Positions 34,409 to 44,350 of a stretch of 64,000 bases of DNA are shown here, piece after piece (the stretch's first letter is position 1; the number at the start of each line of letters is the position of its first letter). The stretch lies in NCBI GenBank assembly GCA_913045375.1, contig CAJWQE010000006.1, forward strand, positions 1 to 64,000, written 5' to 3'. This DNA is from an uncultured Halieaceae bacterium. GTDB lineage: Bacteria > Pseudomonadota > Gammaproteobacteria > Pseudomonadales > Halieaceae. A program made the translations under genes and the position numbers. Under the pieces are notes generated by a model. The model searched no databases, was not told where the DNA came from, and was given only the letters and a program-made list of their open reading frames with translations.

Positions 34409-36829
34409 ATGAGCGATACATCCGCACTTCAGCTACCGTTACTGCCACTTCGCGACGTTGTGGTTTATCCCCACATGGTGCTTCCCCTGTTTGTTGGCCG
34501 CGAGCGCTCGATTGAAGCGCTAGAACACGCTATGGCAGGTAACAAGCAAGTACTGCTAGTCGCTCAGCGCCACGCCCCTGACGATAATCCCGATGTGGAC
34601 GACTTGTACCAGGTAGGTACCGTCTCCACGATTCTTCAGCTTCTCAAACTGCCTGATGGCACCATTAAGGTACTGGTAGAGGGTAGTGAGCGCGCGGCTA
34701 TCGAAGCTATCGATACGGGTGAAACCTTTTCGATGGCAACGGTCAGGCAGATTGAATGTGAGGATCTTGACGATGCCGATGCTGATTCGGCAATTCGCGA
34801 AACGGTAGATCACTTTGAAAAGTACGTGAATGTCAGCAAGAAAGTGCCCAATGAAGTACTGACATCACTTTCCGGCATTGATGAGCCCGGCCGGCTGGCA
34901 GACACGATAGCCGCGCATATGTCGGTGGATTTGCAGGAGAAGCAAAACATTCTAGAGATGTCAGCGGTGAAAGCGCGACTTGAGCACTTGATGTCTCTAA
35001 TGGATTCAGAGATTGATCTGTTCCAGGTCGAGAAGAAAATTCGTGGCCGCGTTAAAAAGCAGATGGAAAAAAGCCAGCGTGAGTACTACCTGAATGAGCA
35101 GATGAAAGCCATTCAGAAAGAGCTGGGCGAAATGGACGACGCACCCAACGAGATCGATGAGCTTCAGAATCGAATTGATGAAGCTAAGATGTCGGATGAG
35201 GCCATCGAAAAGGCAAGTGCCGAGCTGAACAAACTCAAAATGATGTCACCCATGTCGGCCGAAGCGTCGGTGGTGCGGGGCTATATTGAGTGGTTGGTGG
35301 GTGTTCCTTGGGCAAAGCGCAGCAAGGTTAAGCACGATATCAAGCGGGCGCAGACCATCCTCGATCAGGATCATTACGGTCTTGAAGAGGTAAAAGACCG
35401 TATTCTGGAGTACTTGGCCGTTCAAAAACGGGTCAGAAAGCTTAAAGGCCCAGTGCTTTGTCTCGTTGGTCCGCCTGGGGTAGGTAAAACCTCATTGGGC
35501 GAATCGATCGCTAAATCGACTAATCGTAAATTTGTGCGAATGGCCCTGGGTGGCGTGCGTGACGAGGCTGAGATTCGGGGACATCGACGTACCTACATTG
35601 GCTCGATGCCGGGTAAGTTGATTCAAAAGATGGTTAAGGTCGGTGTTCGTAATCCGCTGTTCTTGTTGGATGAAATTGACAAGATGGGCATGGATCATCG
35701 GGGGGATCCTGCATCAGCAATGCTTGAGGTGCTCGATCCGGAGCAAAATCACGCCTTTAATGACCATTACCTTGAGGTTGATTACGACCTGTCAGATGTC
35801 ATGTTTGTGTGTACCTCCAACACGATGAATATCCCTGGCCCATTGTTGGACCGCATGGAAGTCATTCGAATTCCTGGGTACACGGAGGACGAGAAGCTCA
35901 GCATTGCGCGTAAATACCTCTTGCCTAAGCAGGTCAAAGTAAACGGGTTAAAGCCGGCTGAAATTAGCGTTGCGGACGAAGCGATTCTTGATATTGTCCG
36001 TTACTACACGCGCGAAGCTGGTGTTCGCGCGATGGAGCGGGAGCTTGCTAAGGTCTGCCGTAAAGTCGTTAAAAAGCTAGCGCTCGAGGACTGGGAGTCC
36101 GGCACCGAGGTCACGTCTGAGAACCTTGAGGATCTGCTGGGTGTGCGCAAGTTCACTTTTGGTGTGGCTGACGAGGCTAATCAGGTTGGCGAGGTCACGG
36201 GTCTCGCGTGGACGTCGGTTGGTGGTGAGCTCCTCACGATTGAGGCGGCATCGGTGAGTGGTAAGGGACGTCACGTTAGGACCGGTAGCTTGGGCGATGT
36301 TATGCAAGAGTCGATTCAGGCCGCGATGACAGTGGTTCGTTCGCGCTCACAGGGCTTGGGTATTCCTGCCAAATATCATGATACGCACGATCTCCATATC
36401 CACGTGCCGGAAGGTGCGACACCGAAGGACGGCCCGAGCGCTGGCATTGGAATGTGTACAGCGCTAGTGAGTGTCGCCACGAATATTCCGGTGCGCGGTG
36501 ACGTCGCCATGACCGGAGAAATCACCTTACGAGGAGAGGTTCTGGCCATTGGTGGACTTAAAGAGAAGCTGCTCGCTGCGCGCCGTGGTGGCATCAAGAC
36601 GGTCGTCATTCCCCATGAGAATGAGCGTGATCTCGCAGAGGTGCCGGACAACATCAAGGATAATCTCGACATCAAGCCTGTGAAATGGATTGATGAAGTA
36701 CTTGAGATCGCCCTTGAATCGTCACCTCAACCATTGAGCGACGATGAGTATCTGGCTGGAACAAATGATGCAAAAGTGACGAGTTCAGATGGGCAAGAAG
36801 AGGGTGAAGCGAGAGCTACGTCTCATTGA
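34409..36829 (+). CDS. lon: ATP-dependent Lon protease
   Basis: The 806-residue AAA+ protease degrades misfolded and regulatory proteins. It has the LON N-terminal domain (LPLLPLRDVVVYPHMVLPLFVGRE), Walker A GPPGVGKTS near 354-361, and the FLLDEIDKM Walker B. The Ser-Lys dyad is Ser677 (PKDGPSAGIGM) and Lys720 (GGLKEKLLAARRGG). The ATG at 34409 is preferred to one at 34397 because GGAG lies at the right distance before it. Its own heat-shock promoter lies immediately upstream. Confidence 0.97.
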   Translation: MSDTSALQLPLLPLRDVVVYPHMVLPLFVGRERSIEALEHAMAGNKQVLLVAQRHAPDDNPDVDDLYQVGTVSTILQLLKLPDGTIKVLVEGSERAAIEAIDTGETFSMATVRQIECEDLDDADADSAIRETVDHFEKYVNVSKKVPNEVLTSLSGIDEPGRLADTIAAHMSVDLQEKQNILEMSAVKARLEHLMSLMDSEIDLFQVEKKIRGRVKKQMEKSQREYYLNEQMKAIQKELGEMDDAPNEIDELQNRIDEAKMSDEAIEKASAELNKLKMMSPMSAEASVVRGYIEWLVGVPWAKRSKVKHDIKRAQTILDQDHYGLEEVKDRILEYLAVQKRVRKLKGPVLCLVGPPGVGKTSLGESIAKSTNRKFVRMALGGVRDEAEIRGHRRTYIGSMPGKLIQKMVKVGVRNPLFLLDEIDKMGMDHRGDPASAMLEVLDPEQNHAFNDHYLEVDYDLSDVMFVCTSNTMNIPGPLLDRMEVIRIPGYTEDEKLSIARKYLLPKQVKVNGLKPAEISVADEAILDIVRYYTREAGVRAMERELAKVCRKVVKKLALEDWESGTEVTSENLEDLLGVRKFTFGVADEANQVGEVTGLAWTSVGGELLTIEAASVSGKGRHVRTGSLGDVMQESIQAAMTVVRSRSQGLGIPAKYHDTHDLHIHVPEGATPKDGPSAGIGMCTALVSVATNIPVRGDVAMTGEITLRGEVLAIGGLKEKLLAARRGGIKTVVIPHENERDLAEVPDNIKDNLDIKPVKWIDEVLEIALESSPQPLSDDEYLAGTNDAKVTSSDGQEEGEARATSH

Positions 36830-36882
36830 CGCGATATAAGTCCGTTTGAGCGAAAAAATTAAGAAATTTTTACATTTCGCGA

Positions 36883-36911
36883 TTGACCAAGATTGCCCGC
36901 ATAGGTAGGCT
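36883..36911 (+). promoter_or_regulatory. Predicted promoter of hupB
   Basis: TTGACC, a 17-base spacer and TAGGCT precede the hupB start by about 48 bases. An AT-rich stretch (AAATTTTTACATTT) just upstream could act as an UP element. Confidence 0.5.
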
Positions 36912-36959
36912 GGACCTCACTTTCAGGCATTTTCCTAAAGCATATAACGAGGATCTATC

Positions 36960-37235
36960 GTGAATAAAAATGAACTAATTGATGCTATCGCTTCAGAAGC
37001 AGATCTCCCAAAGGCAGCTGCTGGTCGTGCACTTGATGCAGCCGTTGCAGCCATTACGTCAGAGCTTTCTAAAGGTGGCAGCGTATCTCTCGTAGGTTTC
37101 GGAACGTTTTCTGTGAAGCCACGTGCAGCACGCGACGGTCGCAACCCACGCACGGGTGAGACAATCAAGATTGCTGCTTCAAACACACCTGGCTTCAAAG
37201 CGGGTAAGGCGTTGAAGGACGCGTGCAACTCGTAA
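36960..37235 (+). CDS. hupB: DNA-binding protein HU
   Basis: The 91-residue nucleoid protein has [53 protein letters not shown] and the [10 protein letters not shown] tail typical of HU-beta. Translation starts at GTG with GAGGA upstream. Its place between lon and ppiD is conserved in gammaproteobacteria. Confidence 0.97.
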   Translation: MNKNELIDAIASEADLPKAAAGRALDAAVAAITSELSKGGSVSLVGFGTFSVKPRAARDGRNPRTGETIKIAASNTPGFKAGKALKDACNS

Positions 37236-37267
37236 TGGTGTAAAATCTCAGCTGGGGCTGAGAATTG

Positions 37268-37293
37268 AAAGGGCGCCTCGTGCGCCTTTTTTT
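37268..37293 (+). terminator. Rho-independent terminator after hupB
   Basis: GGCGC and GCGCC around CTCGT, followed by seven T, 35 bases after the hupB stop. Confidence 0.85.
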
Positions 37294-37334
37294 GTGGCAA
37301 CTAATTTCTTCAAAGTAATAGCAGGGTAAATGTA

Positions 37335-39209
37335 ATGCTTCAGAGCATGCGAGAGGGCGTGAAGAGCCCATGGGTATTGGTGGTGATTGGGTTAATCGTG
37401 TTGTCGTTTGTCCTAACGGGCGCCGAGTCGTTAACTTTCAGTGGTGCTCAATCGGGCGCGGCTAAGGTGAATGATCGCGAAATATCTTTTAACGAGCTCC
37501 AATTTGCGATTGAACAGCAGCGCCGTCAATTATCCGAAATATACGGTGATCAATTAGATCCAAGCTTGCTCGATGATGACCTGCTGAGACCTGGGGTCTT
37601 AAATAATCTGGTCGACCGCGCGCTTCTTGAGGATTACGCAATTGCGCTTGGTATTACCGCGTCTCCAGAGGCAGTGCGCCGTAGCATTATTGGCAACCCA
37701 ACATTTGAGGTGGACGGTAGCTTCTCTGCTGACTATTACCGTGATGTATTGCGCTCCAATGGTCTATCGACCGATCAGTACCGCGCAGAGCAGGGTAATA
37801 CCGACCAGCTTATCAAACTGGAGTCGATCATTGCTGATGCGGACTTCATAACGCCTGTGGAGGCGAAAGCAGCCATTGACGTCGTAGTCGAGCGTCGAGA
37901 CGTGCGCTTCTTAGTGGTGCCCGACACGGCGCTCTCCGCCGCCTCTGTGATTGATGACACGGCTATTTCGGCATTCTATGACGCTAATTCGGGATTATTC
38001 GCTCAACCCGAGCGTCTACGTGTGGAGTATATCGAGCTAAATCCGGCTCAATACGCTTTGCCTGTGGACGAGGCTGAGTTGGAGGCCCAACTTGTTGATG
38101 CACTTGCCGATTACGAGACGAAGGCACAGTCAGAGGTGGCACACATCCTATTGATTCAGGAGGATGACGAATCAGATGAGGCCTATGCTGCACGTATAGA
38201 TGAGGTGGGGTCTCGACTCGCCGCGGATGAAGATTTCGCAGCAGTTGCAGCTGACGCCTCAGACGATATTGGTTCGTCGTTCGTGGGCGGTGACCTGGGC
38301 TTTACAGACGGCTCAGTTTTTCCCGATGCAATGGAAGATGCAATTGCTTCTTTGGAAGTCGGTGGGGTCTCGTCCCCCGTGATGACGGATGCTGGAACTC
38401 ACTTTATTTTGGTTAAAAGCCGATCGGCTGCGGAGCAGGTTCCGGATGAGCTTCTACGCGCTGAAATCACTGAAAGTCTGCAGACTGCCCAGACTCAGCG
38501 CGATTTACTGATCGCGGTTGATCAACTCCGTGATCTTGTCTTCAGCTCAACTGGTTTGGCAACTGCTGCCGAGCAACTCGGCCTCTCAGTATCAACATCT
38601 CAGCCATTTTCACGGGATGAAGGTGAAGGTCTCTTTGTGGAATCATCGCTTCGGAACGCAGCGTTCTCGGAGGATGTTTTGATCGACGGCAACAATAGTG
38701 ACGTGATCGAGCTGTCGGGTTCTCGCTTTGTTGCCCTGGCTGTCAAGGAACGTCTACCCGAGGGAATAAAACCGTTAGCGGAGGTTCGTGACGGTATTGA
38801 GGCGCAACTTGTGTCCGAGGCCAAGGATCGTGCCATGACAAAATTAGTTGGTGAGGTCAACGCATCGCTCTCGGCAGGCGAGACGCTTGAGTCCGTTTCA
38901 TCGGCTAAGGGGTTCGAATGGCGGGTTGAGTTGGCTGCTACCCGGCAAAACGTCAATCTGCCTTCATCGGTGTTGCAGTCAGCGTTCAGTAAGCGGTCTA
39001 CAGACACTGAAACCGTGAGTGCCGTGCGGCTCGATGATGAAAGTTATGCACTTGTTCAGCTCGCAAGGACTCAAGCCGGTCGCGAAGACACCATGGTGGG
39101 TGTCGAGAGAGACGCTTTACTTCGCGAAGTATCAGACGTCAGTGCATCACTGCTTAGGCAGGAGTTCATGGCTGATTTGAAAAGAAGAGGCGATGTTGTC
39201 ATTCGCTAG
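37335..39209 (+). CDS. ppiD: Periplasmic folding chaperone / peptidyl-prolyl isomerase PpiD
   Basis: The 624-residue protein is anchored by one N-terminal helix (SPWVLVVIGLIVLSFVLTG) and faces the periplasm, where it assists proteins leaving the Sec translocon. A SurA-N-like helical region follows (VLNNLVDRALLEDYAIALGI). One parvulin domain lies near 260-360 (SEVAHILLIQEDDESDE, GDLGFTDGSVFPDAMEDAI), then a second helical part. The length matches E. coli PpiD. The DUF1285 gene starts 11 bases after. Confidence 0.94.
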   Translation: MLQSMREGVKSPWVLVVIGLIVLSFVLTGAESLTFSGAQSGAAKVNDREISFNELQFAIEQQRRQLSEIYGDQLDPSLLDDDLLRPGVLNNLVDRALLEDYAIALGITASPEAVRRSIIGNPTFEVDGSFSADYYRDVLRSNGLSTDQYRAEQGNTDQLIKLESIIADADFITPVEAKAAIDVVVERRDVRFLVVPDTALSAASVIDDTAISAFYDANSGLFAQPERLRVEYIELNPAQYALPVDEAELEAQLVDALADYETKAQSEVAHILLIQEDDESDEAYAARIDEVGSRLAADEDFAAVAADASDDIGSSFVGGDLGFTDGSVFPDAMEDAIASLEVGGVSSPVMTDAGTHFILVKSRSAAEQVPDELLRAEITESLQTAQTQRDLLIAVDQLRDLVFSSTGLATAAEQLGLSVSTSQPFSRDEGEGLFVESSLRNAAFSEDVLIDGNNSDVIELSGSRFVALAVKERLPEGIKPLAEVRDGIEAQLVSEAKDRAMTKLVGEVNASLSAGETLESVSSAKGFEWRVELAATRQNVNLPSSVLQSAFSKRSTDTETVSAVRLDDESYALVQLARTQAGREDTMVGVERDALLREVSDVSASLLRQEFMADLKRRGDVVIR

Positions 39210-39220
39210 GGTGACTCTCA

Positions 39221-39796
39221 ATGGCTGACGATGCATTTGCGCGACTCGTGCGTAACGCTGGCTCTGTTACGGCGGTAAGCGATTCGGCGCCCCTATTTTC
39301 TGGCAGTGTCAACGGTCGTCGGCCTTACCCGCTTGATCAATGGAATCCCAGTAATTGCGGTTTTGTGGATATAGCCATTGATCGCGATGGGCGCTGGTTT
39401 CACGAGGGATCTGAAATAAAACGCGTCGAGCTGGTATCGCTGTTTGCAGGGCTACTACGACGTGAGGACGATGGCGCTTATTACCTCGTTACCCCGGTAG
39501 AGAAAGTGGAAGTCGACGTGGCATTACATCCACTGATGGTCGTAGACGCTACGCGCGTCGATGATACAACGACAGGGGAGAGTCGCCTTGGACTTATCCT
39601 CAACTCAGGCGGTGTTTTCTACCTCGATGACGAGACAGGACTGACACCAGAGCCAGCTGCAGCCGGTGCTGCTTTTATATCACTGCCTAATAAGCTGACG
39701 GCATTGTTCACGCGCGCCGCGTGGTATCGATTGGTGGACATGGCTGATGACCACGGGTGCGTTGAGAGTGGTGGTCAAAAGTACTCCCTGCTTTAA
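39221..39796 (+). CDS. DUF1285 domain protein
   Basis: The 191-residue cytoplasmic protein matches the DUF1285 family: PLDQWNPSNCGFVDIAIDRDGRWFHEGSEIKR, LVSLFAGLLRREDDGAYYLVTPVEKVEVDV. The family has known structures but no firm function. It probably shares a transcript with ppiD. The stop codon is part of a long hairpin described below. Confidence 0.85.
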   Translation: MADDAFARLVRNAGSVTAVSDSAPLFSGSVNGRRPYPLDQWNPSNCGFVDIAIDRDGRWFHEGSEIKRVELVSLFAGLLRREDDGAYYLVTPVEKVEVDVALHPLMVVDATRVDDTTTGESRLGLILNSGGVFYLDDETGLTPEPAAAGAAFISLPNKLTALFTRAAWYRLVDMADDHGCVESGGQKYSLL

Positions 39797-39815
39797 CTCT
39801 GAAGCTAAAGCAGGG
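39786..39815. terminator. Convergent hairpin over the DUF1285 stop codon
   Basis: CCCTGCTTTA and TAAAGCAGGG are perfect ten-base arms around a ten-base loop. The left arm contains most of the TAA stop codon. Only a short T-run follows on either side (GACTTTGG rightward; TACTTTT leftward), so it is at best a weak bidirectional terminator shared with etfD. Confidence 0.5.
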
Positions 39816-39825
39816 GACTTTGGTA

Positions 39826-41475
39826 TTACATATTGGGGTAATTTGGTCCACCCAAGCCTTCAGGGGTTACCCAACGGATATTCTGCGAGGGATCCTTGAT
39901 ATCGCAGGTCTTACAGTGAACGCAGTTCTGAGCGTTAATCTGAAAGCGCGGTTCGTCACCATCTGTGATTACTTCATATACGCCCGCAGGGCAGTAGCGT
40001 TGAGCGGGTTCATCGTAAGTCGGAAGGTTTACCTGAATCGGAATCGCAGTGTCAGCCAGCTGCAAGTGGCAGGGTTGATCTTCTTCGTGGTTGGTATTTG
40101 ATAAGAAGACCGACGACAAACGATCAAACGTCAGCACATTGTCAGGCTTCGGATAATCGATTTTCTTTGATGACGCCGCTGGTTTAAGACAGGCGTAATC
40201 AGGTTTTTTATCGCGAAGTGTGAAGGGCATATTGCCGCGCATAATGGTCTGGTCAAACCATACTGCAGCGGATCCCAAAAGCGCCCCAAACGTGTGCATA
40301 TACCCTGCAAAATTGCGACTCGCTTTTAACTCCTTACCCAGCCAAGAGTCTGCAACCCGCTGTTCGAAGCCCACTAGATCAGTAGCCGGAGTTTCGGACA
40401 TGAGCGCTGCTGCGACTTCCTCAGCTGCCAATATGCCGCTCTTCATGGCTGTGTGATTGCCTTTAATCTTGACAGCATTGAGCGTACCCGCATCACAGCC
40501 AATGATGAGTCCACCGGGGAAGTTCATCTTGGGTAGTGAGTTAAGTCCACCTTTTACCAGCGCGCGAGCGCCATAGGCGAGGCGCTCGGCACCCTCAAGG
40601 TACTTTGCAGTCTTGGGGTGAGTCTTCCAACGCTGGAACTCTTCGAAAGGGCTGACGTGAGGGTTCGAGTAATTGAGGTCGGTGATTAAGCCTATGTAAA
40701 CCTCGTTATTCTCTGCGTGATACATGAAGGCTCCACCGGAAGAACCGCTCTCTGACAGCGGCCAGCCCAGTCCATGAATGACCTTGCCTTCCTCGTGAAG
40801 TTCCGGCTTGATCTGCCAAACTTCTTTAATGCCAATACCGTAGTGTTGCGGGTCTTTCCCTTCATCTAACCCAAAGTGGGCGATCAATTCTTTGCCCAGA
40901 TGTCCGCGACACCCCTCTGCAAAGAGCGTGTATTTCGCGTGTAGCTCCATGCCTGGCATGTAGGAGTCTTTCTGCACTCCCTCCGCACTGATGCCCATGT
41001 CGCCAGTAGCAACACCTTTTACCGAGCCATCATCATTGAATAGCAATTCGGCAGCGGCAAAGCCAGGATAGACCTCGATGCCCATATTTTCAGCTTGCTC
41101 GGCAAGCCAACGGCAGACGTTACCCATGGAAACGATGTAATTACCATCGTTGTGAACGGGTGCCGGCAGGAACAGATTTGGTATTTGCGCAGCCGATTTG
41201 CCGGAAGTGTAGTAGTAGAAAACGTCCTTGGTCACTTCGGTGTGTAGTGGAGACCCCATTGATCGCCAGTCCGGCAAGAGTTCATCGAGCGCAGTGGTTT
41301 CCAGAACCGCGCCTGACAGGATATGAGCACCCACTTCAGAGCCTTTCTCAACCACGCAAATACTGACCTCACGCTCTTGTTCCTGCGCTAATTGACTGAG
41401 CTTAATGGCCGCCGAAAGACCCGCAGGTCCCGCCCCAACAACCACTACATCAAATTCCATGGATTCGCGTTCCAC
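39826..41475 (-). CDS. etfD: Electron transfer flavoprotein-ubiquinone oxidoreductase
   Basis: The 549-residue membrane-associated enzyme passes electrons from ETF to ubiquinone, linking acyl-CoA dehydrogenases to respiration. FAD motif VVVGAGPAGLSAAIKL is at the N-terminus. The C-terminal 4Fe-4S ligands lie in RYCPAGVYEV and NAQNCVHCKTCDIKDPSQNI. Length is typical. GTG 41475 has GGAGG seven bases upstream and is preferred to an ATG five codons in. It is divergent from etfBA. Confidence 0.96.
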   Translation of the reverse strand: MERESMEFDVVVVGAGPAGLSAAIKLSQLAQEQEREVSICVVEKGSEVGAHILSGAVLETTALDELLPDWRSMGSPLHTEVTKDVFYYYTSGKSAAQIPNLFLPAPVHNDGNYIVSMGNVCRWLAEQAENMGIEVYPGFAAAELLFNDDGSVKGVATGDMGISAEGVQKDSYMPGMELHAKYTLFAEGCRGHLGKELIAHFGLDEGKDPQHYGIGIKEVWQIKPELHEEGKVIHGLGWPLSESGSSGGAFMYHAENNEVYIGLITDLNYSNPHVSPFEEFQRWKTHPKTAKYLEGAERLAYGARALVKGGLNSLPKMNFPGGLIIGCDAGTLNAVKIKGNHTAMKSGILAAEEVAAALMSETPATDLVGFEQRVADSWLGKELKASRNFAGYMHTFGALLGSAAVWFDQTIMRGNMPFTLRDKKPDYACLKPAASSKKIDYPKPDNVLTFDRLSSVFLSNTNHEEDQPCHLQLADTAIPIQVNLPTYDEPAQRYCPAGVYEVITDGDEPRFQINAQNCVHCKTCDIKDPSQNIRWVTPEGLGGPNYPNM

Positions 41476-41530
41476 TAGTCACCTCCAATTAACTATCGCA
41501 ATAGGCCAAATCGACACAAAATATGCATGA

Positions 41531-41570
41531 AGTATCGCTTTTTTGAACTCGCGGTATGTTAAAGTATCGC
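41531..41570 (+). promoter_or_regulatory. Direct repeats and possible promoter in the etfD-etfBA gap
   Basis: AGTATCGC occurs at 41531 and 41563, 32 bases apart, and a related CTATCGC lies at about 41495. TTGAAC (41543-41548) followed after 16 bases by TATCGC is a possible etfBA promoter that includes the second copy. The 179-base gap holds no gene. Confidence 0.35.
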
Positions 41571-41654
41571 GCCTCGCAAATGTAGTAATGCGGGCAACAA
41601 TTTGATCTCTGATCACTACTATTTTTGAACACGTTAACTTTCAGTGGAGATGCT

Positions 41655-42407
41655 ATGAAAGTACTCGTCGCAGTTAAGCGCGTTGTGGACTACAACGTGA
41701 AGGTGCGCGCCAAGGCCGACGGCTCTGATGTTGAGCTTAACAACGTTAAAATGGCGATAAACCCATTCTGTGAAATTGCTGTTGAGGAAGCGGTGCGCCT
41801 TAAGGAAGCAGGCACAGCGTCTGAAGTTGTTGTTGCATCCATTGGCGACAAGAGCTGCCAGGAGCAAATTCGCACGGCACTCGCATTAGGCGCAGACCGG
41901 GGCATCCACGTTGAAGCTGAAGGTCGTCCTGAGCCGCTAGAGGTTGCCAAGCTTTTGAAAGGAGTTATTGGCGCTGAATCACCTGATCTGATTATCCTCG
42001 GCAAGCAGTCTATCGATGGTGACAACAACCAGACAGGTCAGATGCTCGCTGCGCTGACGGGTATGGGGCAGGGCACGTTCGCTTCTGAAGTTAATGTAGG
42101 TGACGGCACAGTACAGGTAACCCGTGAGATTGATGGCGGTCTGCAGACGGTTGAGCTCAAGCTCCCCGCGGTAGTTACCACCGATCTTCGCCTGAACGAA
42201 CCTCGGTATGCGTCTTTGCCGAATATTATGAAGGCGAAAAAGAAGCCTTTAGAAACTGTTTCGCCGGCTGATCTAGGCGTCGATATCCAGTCGCACGTAA
42301 CCTTAATGGGTGTTAAGCCACCGGCGGAGCGATCAGCGGGTATAAAAGTTGAATCAGTTGAGCAGTTAGTCGATAAGCTCAAGAACGAAGCGAAGGTGAT
42401 TTCATGA
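41655..42407 (+). CDS. etfB: Electron transfer flavoprotein beta subunit
   Basis: The 250-residue subunit binds AMP and, with EtfA, accepts electrons from acyl-CoA dehydrogenases. [18 protein letters not shown], the signature [16 protein letters not shown] and [21 protein letters not shown] are diagnostic. The ATG at 41655 follows GGAG and matches the family; an in-frame start ten codons upstream is ignored. Confidence 0.97.
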   Translation: MKVLVAVKRVVDYNVKVRAKADGSDVELNNVKMAINPFCEIAVEEAVRLKEAGTASEVVVASIGDKSCQEQIRTALALGADRGIHVEAEGRPEPLEVAKLLKGVIGAESPDLIILGKQSIDGDNNQTGQMLAALTGMGQGTFASEVNVGDGTVQVTREIDGGLQTVELKLPAVVTTDLRLNEPRYASLPNIMKAKKKPLETVSPADLGVDIQSHVTLMGVKPPAERSAGIKVESVEQLVDKLKNEAKVIS

Positions 42408-43333
42408 AGACGTTAATTGTTGCAGAACACGATAATCAAACGCTCAAAGCAGCCACATTAAATGCCGTAGCGGCCGCACAGCAGTTGGGTGGTGACATCG
42501 ATGTTTTGGTTGTGGGTAGTGGCTGTCAGGCAGCGGCTGACGCTGCAGCAGCGGTTCCCGGTGTGGCTTCGGTATTGCTCGCTGACAACGCTGCTTATGA
42601 AAACCAGCTCGCCGAAAATGTGAGCCTTGCGGTTGCAGATGTTGCAGCGGGATACGATGCGGTATTGGCTGCCGCTACAGCCAACGGCAAAAATGTGATG
42701 CCCCGCGTTGCTGCTTTGCTTGACGTGGCGCAGATCTCTGACATCACAGCCGTTATCGATGCCGATACCTTTGAGCGTCCAATCTATGCGGGCAACGTTA
42801 TTGCTACTGTAAAGAGCTCAGATGCCAAAAAAGTAATCACCGTGCGAACCACCGCGTTTGATGCAGTACCAGCTGAAGGCGGGAGCGCGTCAGTGCAGGC
42901 AGTTGATGGTGCTCACGACGCTGGGGTCTCTAGCTTTATCGGAGAAGAAGTTGCGGTCTCTGACCGACCTGAACTTACCTCAGCATCGGTGGTTATTTCA
43001 GGTGGCCGTGGTATGCAGAATGGCGATAACTTCTCAATGCTTGAGGGCATTGCCGACAAGTTGAATGCAGCCATTGGTGCATCGCGAGCAGCGGTAGATG
43101 CGGGCTTTGTCCCCAACGACTACCAGGTTGGTCAGACTGGTAAGATTGTCGCACCCGATCTCTATATAGCAGTGGGTATCTCTGGTGCGATTCAGCACCT
43201 GGCCGGCATGAAGGATAGCAAGGTGATTGTCGCAATTAACAAAGACGAAGATGCGCCCATCTTCCAAGTGGCAGACTACGGTCTAGTTGCCGATTTGTTT
43301 GCGGCCCTTCCTGAACTCGAGGCAGCGCTTTAA
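42404..43333 (+). CDS. etfA: Electron transfer flavoprotein alpha subunit
   Basis: The 309-residue subunit carries FAD. Its C-terminal domain has [60 protein letters not shown], and the tail [17 protein letters not shown]. The start overlaps the etfB stop by four bases, so the subunits are made in equal amounts. Confidence 0.97.
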   Translation: MKTLIVAEHDNQTLKAATLNAVAAAQQLGGDIDVLVVGSGCQAAADAAAAVPGVASVLLADNAAYENQLAENVSLAVADVAAGYDAVLAAATANGKNVMPRVAALLDVAQISDITAVIDADTFERPIYAGNVIATVKSSDAKKVITVRTTAFDAVPAEGGSASVQAVDGAHDAGVSSFIGEEVAVSDRPELTSASVVISGGRGMQNGDNFSMLEGIADKLNAAIGASRAAVDAGFVPNDYQVGQTGKIVAPDLYIAVGISGAIQHLAGMKDSKVIVAINKDEDAPIFQVADYGLVADLFAALPELEAAL

Positions 43334-43368
43334 GCCTGCCTCATAAACGCCTGTTTTCTGGGGGATTT

Positions 43369-43479
43369 ATGGCAAAAAGTAATCTTGATGACAGCACCGC
43401 CGATGCGGTTGTTGCCGTTGTAATTGTGTCAGTAGTTGTATTGAGTGTTGTGGACTGGCTGTCGGGTCTTCCCGCCTAA
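43369..43479 (+). CDS. Possible 36-residue membrane microprotein
   Basis: A short frame begins MAKSNLDDSTADAV and continues with a Val-rich hydrophobic helix (about residues 12-27), then ends in DWLSGLPA. GGGGG four bases before the ATG is a strong ribosome site. It lies 35 bases after etfA on the same strand and could be part of the etf transcript. Its last four bases overlap the end of the convergent DUF2970 gene. No family is recognised. The good ribosome site and membrane-like composition make it worth listing, but it may be chance. Confidence 0.5.
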   Translation: MAKSNLDDSTADAVVAVVIVSVVVLSVVDWLSGLPA

Positions 43480-43688
43480 ACGACAACAAGGTTCACCACC
43501 GTTAATACGGTGAAGACGAAAACCACCGTAAAGATTATGCCGGCTAGAATAAACCAGCCGGCGTTTCCTTCTTCAAAGTCTTTTGCGCGGTTTCGCTGAC
43601 TTTGAACGCCGAAAGCTGCGGCCAGTGTGCTCTGCAGGATCTGTGTAAATTTCGATGACATCAGTGCTTTCATATCGGTTATATGCAT
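43476..43688 (-). CDS. DUF2970 small membrane protein
   Basis: The 70-residue protein matches DUF2970: QSTLAAAFGVQSQRNRAKDFEEGNAGWFILAGIIFTVVFVFTVLTVVNLVVV, a soluble N-terminal helix plus one membrane helix at the C-terminus. The family is widespread in proteobacteria and has no known function. The start is uncertain: ATGs at 43688, 43673 and 43661 are in frame and none has a good ribosome site. Confidence 0.78.
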   Translation of the reverse strand: MHITDMKALMSSKFTQILQSTLAAAFGVQSQRNRAKDFEEGNAGWFILAGIIFTVVFVFTVLTVVNLVVV

Positions 43689-43774
43689 ATTCTATTTTTA
43701 TATGTGTGTAATGCAAGTGTAAGAATCTTTTTACAGGATTTCTGTTACCCTAGCGGCGTCAGACGGAGAAATTC

Positions 43775-44350
43775 ATGGTCACCATCACCGAATCAGCACG
43801 TGTTTATTTGAAGGAACTTTTGGATAAGCAGGCGGACGCGCTCGGCGTTAGAGTCTTTATTAATAATCCTGGCACACCACGGGCTGAGACCTGCATTGCC
43901 TATTGTCGGGAAGGTGACATGCAGGCGAGCGATGAGCAGCATGACTTCGAGCACTTTAATGCATGGATAGAAAGTCGGAGTATTCCCTTTCTAGAAGACG
44001 CGGTCGTTGATTACGCAAAAGATCGAATGGGCGGGCAGCTCACGATAAAAGCACCTAATGCGAAAATGCCGCGAGTTGATGCTGATAGCCCAATTGAAGA
44101 TCGCATAAATTACTTGCTCTACAACGAGGTAAATCCCTCGCTTGCCGCGCATGGTGGGGATGTTTCACTCGTAGAGGTAACTGAAGATAACTTCGCAATC
44201 TTGCGCTTCGGCGGGGGCTGCCAGGGATGCAGTGCTGTCAGTATCACCCTCAAGGATGGCGTCGAGAAAACGTTAACCGAGCAGATTCCTGAATTGGCCG
44301 GTGTTCGGGATATGACCGATCATACAGACCGGAGTAACGCCTACTATTAG
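43775..44350 (+). CDS. nfuA: Fe-S biogenesis protein NfuA
   Basis: The 191-residue protein carries and delivers 4Fe-4S clusters. An N-terminal degenerate A-type domain ([16 protein letters not shown]) lacks the three conserved Cys, as in NfuA. The C-terminal NifU domain contains the cluster-binding CxxC in [21 protein letters not shown]. The end overlaps the convergent DAHP synthase gene by four bases. Confidence 0.96.
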   Translation: MVTITESARVYLKELLDKQADALGVRVFINNPGTPRAETCIAYCREGDMQASDEQHDFEHFNAWIESRSIPFLEDAVVDYAKDRMGGQLTIKAPNAKMPRVDADSPIEDRINYLLYNEVNPSLAAHGGDVSLVEVTEDNFAILRFGGGCQGCSAVSITLKDGVEKTLTEQIPELAGVRDMTDHTDRSNAYY

